The notes under the pieces: model-generated | Database searches by the model: none | Seen by the model: only the letters and a program-made list of their open reading frames with translations | Told to the model about the DNA's origin: nothing | Shown: piece by piece, positions 53,879 through 64,000 of the stretch | Layout: every line of letters starts with the position of its first letter | Position numbering within the stretch: position 1 is the stretch's first letter | Made by a program: the position numbers and the translations under genes | Source: Paralichthys olivaceus | Taxonomy: Eukaryota; Chordata; Actinopteri; Pleuronectiformes; Paralichthyidae | Reading direction: 5' to 3' | Assembly: GCF_024713975.1 (NCBI RefSeq) | Contig: NC_091096.1 | Span: 17,704,458-17,768,457, forward strand | Length of the DNA: 64,000 bases

Positions 53879-54109
53879 CATATCCTGACTCAGTATGTGC
53901 AACGTGAAGATGGGGAAATTCTATTTATGTATTTCCCCGTCTACAACAGAACCGTATACAACAGAAACAGACCACAAGTTGAAAAAACAGATACCCAGAG
54001 CGTCCTCACTGCAACCATAAGTTGAAATATTTGTGTTACATCATTTTTTGCTGCAATACTTATTGTTTCATTCATACTTAAAAAATGGTTGTTGAACACA
54101 TTTTTACAG

Positions 54110-54291
54110 ATTTCAAACATCTGTACTTTTAGAACATCCTATTAATACATTTCAAACATCTGTACTTTAAAAACATCCTATTAATACAATTCAAACATCT
54201 GTACTTTAAAAACATCTTATTTATACATTTCAAACATCTGTACTTTAAAAACATCTTATTTATACATTTCAAACATCTGTACTTTTAGAAC
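54110..54291. repeat. 39-bp minisatellite, 4.7 copies
   Basis: Units read 'atttcaaacatctgtacttt' followed by 'taaaacatcctattaatac'-type sequence with small differences between copies. A related single unit with flanking 'ttgttgaacacatttttaca' occurs again near 56850-56920. Confidence 0.95.
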
Positions 54292-55807
54292 TTGTTAATG
54301 TTTGTTTACTGTGAAATGAAGTTGATCATTGCTGATCATATTCGTTCATTGAAATGTGTGTCTCTTCACACCACAGGGCCTAGTATTTCTGATTCTGATC
54401 CAAAGCTAGGTCTCCCAAACAACTGCAGGGTGTTTGTTCTGATCGTAAGAGGCTTGGCATTCAGTATAAAATATAGTTTCCCTATTTTCTATTAATAACC
54501 TGTGCAAATGTATAATGCTCGCAGCATGCCATGCACTCCATTGTTATTACTCATAATTGGTCTTCTTTATTAATCGTCCGGACACTTATAGGGACATATT
54601 TGCAACTGATTTTACACTACATAAAACAACTCACATCAAACTCATGCAGAGTTGATGTGACATACTGTGAGTTGTCTACAGGGAGAAACAGACTAGTGCT
54701 TTTATGCCCACAACTGAGGAAGAAACTGGTGGATGTTCCATTAACATCTATACATCTATGACTTCAACTGTTATGATGAAACAGACTGTCACAGTTTTTA
54801 CACAGTGAGCTGTCACTGACACTTTTCAAGGTTAGAATTGTTTCTTGTATTAGTCACCTCACTGACCTAACGCTGCGTTTCCATTGCAGCATCAGCACAT
54901 TCCCCCACCGCAGTGAAAAGCCAGTAATGGCTACTTTCTGTTTTCGAAAGAGATTTTACTCAAACTACATAAACTACATATGACAGGGGTTTTAGTGTCG
55001 GAGAAATAAATGACTGCCGCCCCCCATTGTTTGCTGCTACACTTACTGTTTCATTCATCCATACCGAAGCTGCTCCAGCCTGACGTATAACTTAAATGCT
55101 AAACATGTCCCGGCAAGTTCCACTGAGTTCCCCTTTATTTAACTGTATTTGCATTGCGTTTTTGAATAATGCACCTGGCCTAATTGGTTTGCTGATGTGC
55201 TTGATGTGCTTGATGTGCTTGGCCTTATGAAGCAGCAGACTTCACCAATAAAAATGTGGATTTCAAATCTTCTCTTCTTAGTGTTTTCAATTGATTAGTC
55301 ATGCACTACAAATTTTTAATGTCCTAGAATTCAAATACTATATTTGAGGACCTTTAGCAGATATGACATTAAAATTCAATTAATTCGATTAATTAATTAC
55401 AAATCCTGTAATTAATTAGATTTTTTTTTAAATCGCCTGACAGCACTAAGTAAAACACAACGTTAATAACAACAGCGGACTTTAGTCTAACATGTGACTG
55501 AACAATGAGCGTGAACATATCAACAAAAAGGGATAGTTTCGACATAATATTCGAATATAACGTAGGACACCTGACCACGCTTGCATTTCGGGGCAAAGGC
55601 AGATAAACACTAAAGAAAACACGGCGTGCACCAGCAAGTATCTTACTACATGTAGCAGTGCCACCCTGTGGCGTAAACAGGCCAGGCCTTACATGTAAAA
55701 AGAAGAACTGAGGAAGTGACTGCTGTGTCCCCTGAGGTTCAGACTGTGCAAAAAATGTTTTACATCAAAGCTGATGCCATAAAATCGAAACGCAGACCAG
55801 AGAAAAA

Positions 55808-56282
55808 TAATGAGGAACACCAGATCTGACAGGATGAGAGGCTGCATGTTATTGGACAGTCATCATTAGGTGCTGGCACGTGCACAATATACACATCAAA
55901 AGTGCCCTTTTCCTGCGGTGCTTCTTTTTTTTAAATAAACGAAAAGCATTCTTCTGTTTGCGCACAGTTTCCCTGTCTACAAAAATGCTGATTGCATAAA
56001 ACAGATTATTATCAGGTCGGGAGATTAGACTTCGTCTGTACCCTCCCTCCACGTCTCCTGCACAGTGCTGCTGAGCACTACAGCTGTGGACATGTCTCCA
56101 GATAGACACCACACATGTCTCCAGATAGACACCACACAATGTGGTGTTTTAATGTCAATTACACAAAGTTAAATTGTTATAATCAGCCCTAACACCAATG
56201 GGAGTTTGAAGAGGCCTGCTAATACACATTTTCAATAAAGTGACTTCAATGGCCGTTCATAAATAAGTCTGATGTCTATTTA
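55808..56282. repeat. long direct repeat, copy B
   Basis: Matches 53411-53878 in order and orientation, offset about 2.4 kb. The last part (tctccagatagacaccacac to gaagaggcct) appears a third time at 56664-56768, followed there by a poly-C tract and a copy of sequence found at 54040-54130. The arrangement looks like local serial duplication or nested repeats. Confidence 0.9.
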
Positions 56283-58289
56283 AAATACAGACCCAGACGT
56301 TGGTATTTGTACTGCGGGAGAAAACAACGATGACACGATGAGTGCAGTGACGGTGGACAGGTTAACGGCTGTGGAATCAATGAGAGCGCAGGTGAATCCT
56401 GAATGACTGAGGTGACCGGGGTGCACTGAGGTGAGTGGGGAACAGAAATGTGCAGGTGACGTGTTGACGTGATCACGAGACGAACTGTCCACAGTCGAGC
56501 TTCACGGACGCATTCAGAGTTCAGTCTGAGCTCAGGTTGGAATCGTTTCTTATATTCGTTACCTCGCTGGCTCAGTCTCCCGCTGCTCGGACCTGAAACT
56601 AACGGTCGTAACGTGCAGATTTGTTTCCGCGGTGATAACGAAGGTATATGGGAAACTTTTAACATGTCTCCAGATAGACACCACACAATGTGGTGTTTTA
56701 ATGTCAATTACAAAAAGTTAAGTTGTTATAATCAGCCCTAACACCAATGGGAGAAGTTTGAAGAGGCCTGTGATTCCTTATTTTCAATAACCCCCCCCCC
56801 CCCCATTTTTTGCTGCTATACTTATTGTTTCATTCATACTTAAAAAATGGTTGTTGAACACATTTTTACATCTGTACTTTTAGAACATCTTTTTTTTTGC
56901 ACATTTCAAACATCTGTGGGGTTTTTTAACACTTCACATTTTCTTTTTTTTAACACCTTACATCACCACAAAATCTCACAGACATGGTGGGGAATTTATA
57001 ACATGAATGAAGGCTGCTTTCAGAGCCAAAAATAGAGCTGCTGATTCTAATCATAATGGGGTATTTGCTAAACCAGACTGTTACTAACACAACTTTATTG
57101 AGGGGTTACATATAAAATAAAGAAAATCTTTTTTATGCCATCATCCTTATAACAGCAATATTTTTACCTGCTCTGGGCCCAAGTTCATAGCCACTCAGGT
57201 TATGGATGTTCCTTTTGAAAATGCTTTTTTGCTCCTGCCAAAAAGTGATTGCAGCTCCTAGTTTGTTACTCAAAGTTAGAAATTGTCTTACTTTCATCCA
57301 TCAGGGTTATATTTGATAGATTCTAGTTTACCCAGTCCTTTATACATGCTTTCTTCTTGTTATGAAGTGACTGCAGCTCCTGGCTTGTAACTAAATGTGT
57401 TCAAAATGCCTTGGTTTCATTCATGTGGGTTAGATTTGATAGATTCGTCTTCTTTTTTATTTTGGTTTATTGGTGGGTGGTAAACTACAGCAAGGTGCAT
57501 TACCCCCATCTATTTGTGGCTGCATCATTCCAGGATGAACTGTAAGCTGTAAGGAGCAAGCCATTCTTCTTTTACTTTGTTCGGTTTAATGGTGGGTGGC
57601 ATTAATGTCACTTAACTAAAATGTTGGAGCATCAATCAATGTTATCAAGACCATATTGAATTATTTTCTCCAATGCTGTCTCCCTCAGATAATGGAGCAT
57701 TATCCCTAGTACAATGGTAAATACTATTTCCAAGCTCATTCTTCAACCCCATGCTTTGTAATGTCCCTCTTATGCTTTTATCATTCCTAGTATACAATCT
57801 AAACATAACAATCCTTTCGCTTTTTCCAGAAAATAGAAAAAGCAGCATAGACACTGAGGGGAACAGCCAGGTTGGTGTTACTGACGTCAGTACAGAAGGG
57901 GTACAACATGTCAGACTTTCTGCTTCTATACTGCTCCATGCAAAACACTTTCTTTTGGCCCGTGCACTCACCCAACATGGAATAAGTGCCACTGTTGCTG
58001 GATCTCTATCTTCAGAATGCCCCCGAAGATTTGTCCAGTAAATCATCTTTTACTGCTTCAGCCTAAAATGCAAGTGCATTTCACCCAACCTCAGACTCAC
58101 TTGCTCACTCCCTATTCTCACACCATGTTAGACAATATGAATTCACCTGCCACACAGAGCCTACATTGTGATCATTCACTTTAGAAATACATATCTTCAT
58201 TATCACGTCACACTCACAAAGCAGCTGTAGACACATATAAACAGAACAATACAACTTTGACATTTTCTGGCAGGCAGAGGAAGAATATC
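56283..58289. other. intergenic upstream of the aquaglyceroporin gene
   Basis: A CpG-richer patch at 56450-56650 contains the third repeat copy at its right edge. Open frames at 56276-56707 and 57645-58046 on the minus strand show no recognisable domain. The aquaporin promoter must be in the last few hundred bases, but no clear TATA box was found. Confidence 0.45.
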
Positions 58290-61200
58290 ATGGGGCTCTG
58301 TTCTAAAATGAAGAAGTGGAAGGCGATGGTGAAGAAGTGCGACATCTTCAATGAGTTTATGGCGGAGTTTCTGGGGACATTTATCCTGATAGTGAGTACC
58401 TCCCTCTGCACTTGTCATCCAGCTTAAACAGCCGCTTTATAGTGAACCAGTATGTTAATAAGGTGTCAAACTGGGTCCACAGGGTCTCTAACTGCTGTCT
58501 CTTATATGTCTCTATTATCGTGAATTCCTCTTCCTTTTTACCAGATGTCTGTGGCAGTCAGGGCCCGGACAAGAGGGTTAGTGTTAATGTAATTAGAATA
58601 ACCATTCTTCCATCCTCTGCGTTTTTAATTTCCTTTTTGCCCCAGCTCTTTGGATGTGGTTCAGTAGCCCAGGCGGTGGTCACTCGAGGGGCTTTGGGGA
58701 ACCTCTTAACCATCAACATGGGCTTCAGTCTGGGAGTCATGTTGGCCGTTTACGTGGCAGGGGGAGTGTCAGGTAACAGTCGCACCCACACTTCATATAT
58801 ACAAGATTATTATGAAAAAACATTTGATCCTGCAAGTCCTTTTTGACTATCAATTATCCTCGTTATCATATAAGCATTAATGTTGATGGTCAAAGTGGCA
58901 GAAAATGTTGAAAATTACCAGCTGCAGGTTCTTTAAGAAAAATGGCCTTTTTTGTCACACTACAAGTTTTCTGGTTAGTGCAGTAGTTTCTGCAGCTCTC
59001 TGTGTGACACATCATGGTCACTCTAATGACCTGCAGTCTATGTGTGCCTTACAAAGATTCAGACAGATTATGTCAGGTCTGGCTGGTTGTCGTGGACAGT
59101 GTTTGTGAACAGGATGGGGAGATTAACAATGGGTGCATGGCTGATATACCCCCCAGTGGTGTTACCACAGTGAGGTCAAAGCTAAGATCCCAGAGAGTTA
59201 AATGATCACTGCCACCACAGCCCAGCAACAATTGGCTGGAAGACAATGCAGGACAAAGGAAAACAGGACAAACTCTGATACAAACCCAGAGTTTTGAATG
59301 AATCAGCATCTGAGGGTTTGAATTTAAGCACTAAATGATCAGCCTGTCACTGAGTGTTTAATCCACTGAACTCTAATTCATATTGTCTCGCAGAAGACAA
59401 CCAAAGACTTTGAATATAGTTGGCTAAGCCATCTAACAAGCTAGGACGCAGATGTTGGAACTTTTTTAGTCAATTGATCAATTCATCAAGAATCAGCAGC
59501 TATTTTGTTTGTCATTTAAGGGCGAACTCCAGATGAGCACATCTGGAGGTGTTGTTAACATCCACTATGTGAAAGAAAAGATGGAATATAAAGCTTTTGT
59601 TGATTTTGCTCATCTGCATTGTTGTAGGAGCCCACGTGAACCCTGCAGTCTCTTTGGCCATGATGATCCTGAAGAGGCTGCCACCGGAGAAGTTTCCTTT
59701 GTATTTGGTGGCACAGTTCCTGGGTGCTTTCGCTGGAGCTTCTGTCGTCTATGGGTTGTACTATGGTAGGTGTCAACAATGTCATCACTATGAGACACTG
59801 TCTAAGAAGGCAGAAAGATCAGGTCATAATCCAACTAATCCAGTAATCCTGCTTCTAAATTTTCCTGATATCTGCATACTGTTTGTGTGTGACTTATTGA
59901 TGAGAATGATAATTGTATTTTCTTTTCTTCAGATGCGTTGATGGCATATACCAATGGAGTATTCGTTGTTACTGGTCCCTCTGCCACAGCCCAAATCTTT
60001 GCATCCTACCCTGACAAATCTACTTCAGTCCTAAGTGGGTTTTTTGATCAGGTAGGGGCTAAAGACTTATAATAAAAAATTCTGCTGATAATATATAGCT
60101 ACTATATCCACATGGATGAAAGCAAAGCAAATTTTTGCATCTCATTTCAGCTATAGAAGCCACTAGAGCCTACAGAGATGTGAGCCTATTGATACTGATA
60201 TAATCTGTGAGCCTGCATTTTTGTGCAGTCATTGATGAATGTAAGCATGAATGGACACAATGCTCCAATGCTGAGAATAACTATCATCTCTTATGGATGT
60301 GAGGTGAGATCTGCATGGTAGTTATTGTATTTGTGAAGGCTGCTCGGATAGTAAAGACCTAATATGATTTTTTTCCTTTCATTCTTTGCTGATCATATAC
60401 ATTTTAGGTACTTTCAGTTTGTGTTGTAGGTTAAAATTGCTTTCCTTACTTTTTATATTTTTAAAAAGCTATGATTTATGCATGTTAAAAGCATTAGTGA
60501 TGTAAATTAAATAGTGACCCCAGAAACATTAATAGTTAACCCTCAGAGTAATGATCATCTCACCCAGGAGTGACTTTTTATGGAACTATAGTAACGCTGA
60601 TTTATACAGACTGAAAATAGGATAAAGGGGAAGCCTCATAATAAGCTTACACAGAAAAACAGGGCAGAGGTCACCATGGTAAATGGGGTTACTGAAAAAC
60701 ACCCTCAAAAACATCACTGGAATGTAACTGTTGTTAATTACTTGATGCTTTAAGGTAGTTGGCACAGCCGCTCTGATTGTGGGCATCCTGGCCGTCACGG
60801 ACGAGAAGAACAATGGCGCTCCAAAAGGCCTGCAACCTCTGGCCATCAGCCTGATCATCACGGCCATCGCAGTGTCCATGGGTACGAATGGCTATCCCAT
60901 CAACCCAGCTCGAGACCTCAGCCCACGGGTCCTCACGGCTCTGACTGGCTGGGGCCTGGATGTGTTCAGGTAAATTAAATGATGTACAAACAAAAAAAAC
61001 ATTCCTGGTATTATCTGTGACAGACTGTGTTTAAAATGTGGAAATGTAGGAGAGAGTTTAGGACTTTATCATATATATATATAAGACAGTAAGTTAAGGC
61101 AGAGACACACTAGGAGTAGAAACTTCAAAATAAAACAGGAAACACAGAACTCCAGACACAAATCCTAACACAAGGAAAACACAGGTATAAGTTAATACAC

Positions 61201-61797
61201 AAAGAGTCCATAATCAAAATAACAAAAATCCCCAAACTCTTGATCTCAGAGTTCAAAGTCCAGAGAGTCATGACAAAATGTCTACTTTAAACTAAGATTT
61301 AAAGGCTATAGTGTTATCTTATAAAGTTATTGAGTGAGTTGTCTCATATCAAGGCTAACAGGTTGTGGAAATATTTCACCTTTCTACCATCCACCAATAT
61401 GACGTAAGTTAACATTAGTTTCTCCCTCACTGGCAAATTTCCTTAAACTTGACAAAGCTCAGAGCCATGGAGGAACCACAGTTTTGTCACAGGTTGTGTT
61501 GATTGGTTGTGTTGTTGTGCTCAGTGATGGTAGATCCAATCAAGGCAGAATTCAAGGGTTTAATTCATGCAAGAAGCAGTGATAATAACTACAGTTCATT
61601 TGTGTATTGTCATAATTTTTTTTATGTGTACGTGTCCCTACTGCAGTGCTGGAGGTTACTGGTTTTGGATCCCCTTGGTAGGGCCCATGGTGGGTGCACT
61701 ACTTGGGGTGGCTGTTTACACTCTCTTCATTCACTGCAGTGAGCCAGAAAAACAAGAACAACTTCCAGGACCATGTGAAATGACCACCGAGATTTAA
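58290..61797 (+). CDS. aquaglyceroporin, AQP9-like (AQP3/7/9/10 group)
   Basis: Aquaglyceroporins are plasma-membrane tetramers conducting water, glycerol and, for AQP9 types, urea and other small solutes. Six exons, 58290-58391, 58646-58772, 59628-59765, 59933-60051, 60755-60969 and 61647-61797, join to 283 aa. Six membrane segments are expected. The first pore motif is N81-P-A in [16 protein letters not shown]; the second is N212-P-A-R-D in [13 protein letters not shown], where Asp216 marks the glycerol-permeable branch and Arg215 the selectivity filter. [21 protein letters not shown] and [10 protein letters not shown] favour AQP9 over AQP3, 7 or 10; VTGPSATA also resembles AQP10, so orthology is open. 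Loop E is one residue shorter than usual just before GYPINPA. A candidate ATTAAA signal lies at 61965-61970. Confidence 0.93.
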
Positions 61798-62828
61798 ACC
61801 TGGAGGAGACAACAAAAGGTTTCTTCTAGATGAAGCAGTTTTTTAGAAAGCATGCATGTGACTGACTACACTATGTCATAGTCATTTCTGTTATATGTAT
61901 GAATTAAGTGTTTTTGTAGGATGTCTGGTCTGTTTGTAAGTTTGAGGGTTCCTTCCATCAAAATATTAAACTTGCTTATAAAATACATTTTAATTAGACA
62001 TTAGGCTCTTCCTTTAAATCTATGATATTCCTTTCCATTTTATTTATACATATCGTATTGTTTATATATTCTACTTTTTGTACTACGCACAGTTTTTAAA
62101 AAATATATTACTACCTACCTAACAGAGTGGCATTAAGTAAAACAAAGCACCAAGGAAACAATTGATTTAGCCAGTGTTTTGTGGAGTGACTCTTTTGTTC
62201 TGTTTCGCTTCATACTTCGCATATGTGTAAAGATAGTGTGCTTGTTTGCTTTTATACACACTTATGTAAAAGAAATCCAGATTTAGAGATAACACTGGTG
62301 TCACTTGTGTTTTCAGTTATTTCCATAATGCTGTGACACACAATCCTATGTCATGTTGCTGGATTACAGATTAATGAGACGCTTGATATCGAAGAGCCAT
62401 AACGAACCATCAGATAAGTTTCTGCTAAGTCTGGCTATGTAAACACTAAATGTCTACACTAACTTGGATGGTTTAGGTTTGGTTTGAAGCCCAGCATTGA
62501 AAATGTATCAACAGTACAAATATTACAAACCCAGGCTACCTATATAAAATGGAGATGTCAAAACACAGTTTCTTTCCTGTATTTATTGTGTTCTTGTGAT
62601 TATCTATGCTTCAATCCTGTGGGCAGAGAAATGTGAAGTTGCAAAGACGATCCTGAGGTCAACAGGCCGTATGATATATAATTCAGCCTGTTACAATGGC
62701 TAACATGCTGTGAGCACCACAGATGATATGGTGCATATAGACCTTTACATAATGCTGATGTTAGTTTGTTTATTAAGTGCTGCAGTGGCAGAGGGTACAA
62801 AGCTCCTACTGAATCAGGCCTTCTCTAT
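61798..62828. other. aquaporin 3'UTR and intergenic
   Basis: The first 170 bp or so should be 3'UTR. The rest is AT-rich with no exon or tandem repeat recognised. Confidence 0.5.
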
Positions 62829-63341
62829 TTAAATGATCTGTACCTCCATGTGCATGCAGTAATGTGAACTGGTAAGGGGGTGGTCTATGTTGTCTGCTAC
62901 CATAAGTGCCAGATGTGTAATGGACGTGTTGTTCAGGTCTATGATTTTGGGTGTGGTAACCTTGTTTACTAGTCTCTGAAAGATAGCAGGGGCATTGCAG
63001 AGACCAAAGTGCATTACTGTATACTGAAGAAAATTATCCGGTGTGACAAAAGTGGAAATTTCAGAGGCACATGGTGTTAACGGAACCTGCCAGTGACCTT
63101 TTAGCATGTCAAGTTTGCTGGCATACTCTGCTGGACCAATCTCATTAATACAGTCATCAATAAGTTGCAATGGATGTGCATCAGGGACAGTTACAGAGTT
63201 CACCTTACGAAAGTCGGTACAGAATCTTGGACTGCCGTTGGAACTCTCATCCAGGAGACATGGTGAGCTCCATGAACTGGAGCTGGGCACAGCGAATCCA
63301 TGTTCCACAAGGTAGTCCACCTCCCTCCTGGCAGGATTCAC
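62829..63341 (-). pseudogene. broken reverse transcriptase of a Gmr1-type Ty3/gypsy element
   Basis: The minus strand encodes the N-terminal part of a gypsy-type reverse transcriptase: VEHGFAVPSSSSWSSPCLL, PRFCTDFRKVNSVTVPDAHP, KLDMLKGHWQVPL, FVTPDNFLQYTVMHFGLCNA. Sequence stops resembling the family after the FQRLVNKV block, so the YxDD active-site region and RNase H are missing. A few codons also seem to be missing near residue 7, between ARREV and DYLVEHG. It follows the integrase fragment in a different frame. It is a dead copy. Confidence 0.85.
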
Positions 63342-63376
63342 CCAATAGGCATGCTGTTTGAGGGGTTTTGAGTTAG

Positions 63377-63994
63377 TTAAGACAATGTCATGCGTAATAG
63401 GACAGTTGTTTGAGAGGGAATTTCATTAAACAAGCACAGGAAGTCAGAAATTAGATTTTCAACATCACCACGATGATCATCAGGTTGAAACGAGTGGGCA
63501 ATGGCTTTCTGGTCATAGTGTTGCTTCATTTTTACCTGAGAAGAGGATAAAGAGTCTTTGGCTAAACAACAGGTGCTCTGAAGACAAGCTCTGAGTTTCA
63601 TAACATACTCAGGGATGCTATTGACTTTCTTCCCTTCTGGCAAGAGAAATTGTTCTTTTAGAAGTTTTAAAGGGCCACAAACCTCATGTCCAAACACCAG
63701 TTTGGCAGGACTAAAACCAACTGACTCCTGTACAGGTTCACGAGCAGCAAACAAAACAAATGGCACACCCTCATCCCAGTCCTTTTGAGACTCAACACAG
63801 TGTTTCCTGAGCATGGACTTCAAGGTCTGATGAAACCTTTCTAGTGCCCCCTGGCTTTCAGGATGATAGGGGCTTGAAGTTACATGCTTTATACTTAATG
63901 TTTTCAGTACCTGGGAAAACACTCGGGATGTGAAATTGGTACCTCGATCGTTCTGAACCACCTTAGGAAGACCAAACATTGTAAAGAACTTCAT
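63377..63994 (-). pseudogene. integrase fragment of the same Gmr1-type element
   Basis: Reading on the minus strand from the right window edge, the frame shows retroviral-type integrase core features: MFGLPKVVQNDRGTNFTS with the second catalytic Asp, then SSPYHPESQGALERFHQTLK with the catalytic Glu, and the GFSPAKLVFGHEV block. The last part (HRGDVENLISDFLCLFNEIP) already belongs to the sequence that precedes reverse transcriptase, so an internal deletion has removed the integrase C-terminus. The element continues past 64000. Integrase lying upstream of reverse transcriptase is the mark of the Gmr1 group. Confidence 0.85.
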
Positions 63995-64000
63995 GAGTGC

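Noticed and set aside
56276-56707. 143-codon open frame on the minus strand
   Set aside because: It overlaps the repeat copies, has no recognisable domain and no splice support.
57645-58046. 133-codon open frame on the minus strand upstream of the aquaporin gene
   Set aside because: No family resemblance; probably chance in a region with few stop codons.

Overview
The window is nuclear DNA of a ray-finned fish, most likely a percomorph-type teleost. The genes are vertebrate, split into many short exons with GT-AG introns that are mostly 80 bp to 3 kb, and the encoded proteins match vertebrate families along their length. Gaps are AT-rich and filled with teleost-type microsatellites, small inverted-repeat transposons, PIF/Harbinger remnants and a Gmr1-type Ty3/gypsy fragment. 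No prokaryotic or organellar features were seen.

Layout, left to right: (1) 1-9 kb, minus strand: 5' part (97 codons) of an INPP5A-like inositol polyphosphate 5-phosphatase, with a GC-rich promoter at 8.6-9.0 kb. (2) 12.5-22.8 kb, minus: gpat4, complete, 12 coding exons, 457 aa. (3) 23.6-26.5 kb, minus: polr3d, complete, 8 coding exons, 386 aa. (4) 29.4-35.9 kb, plus: phyhip, complete, 335 aa. (5) 36-37.4 kb, minus: a PPP1R3C-like glycogen-targeting subunit of protein phosphatase 1, 304 aa, convergent with phyhip. (6) 38.1-42.7 kb, minus: gins4 (SLD5), complete, 221 aa, with an intron in its 3'UTR. (7) 43.4-44.9 kb: two nested Harbinger-type elements. (8) 45.8-47.6 kb, minus: a small gene I do not recognise, six exons, 157 aa, predicted secreted and probably GPI-anchored, with eight cysteines. 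(9) 48.4-51.6 kb: a 3.2-kb inverted-repeat element that contains four phase-compatible plus-strand exons, the last built on a 33-bp in-frame minisatellite. (10) 53.4-57 kb: duplicated low-copy repeats and minisatellites. (11) 58.3-61.8 kb, plus: a complete AQP9-like aquaglyceroporin, 283 aa, one codon short in loop E. (12) 62.8-64 kb, minus: a broken Gmr1-type retrotransposon with integrase upstream of reverse transcriptase.

The genes do not form one pathway. gpat4 (glycerolipid synthesis), the aquaglyceroporin (glycerol transport) and the PP1 glycogen subunit are all metabolic; polr3d and gins4 are housekeeping genes for RNA polymerase III and the CMG helicase. From memory of human maps, GPAT4 and GINS4 lie together on 8p11 and POLR3D and PHYHIP together on 8p21, so this block joins two parts of human 8p. 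All exon borders come from splice signals plus reading phase, not from transcripts.
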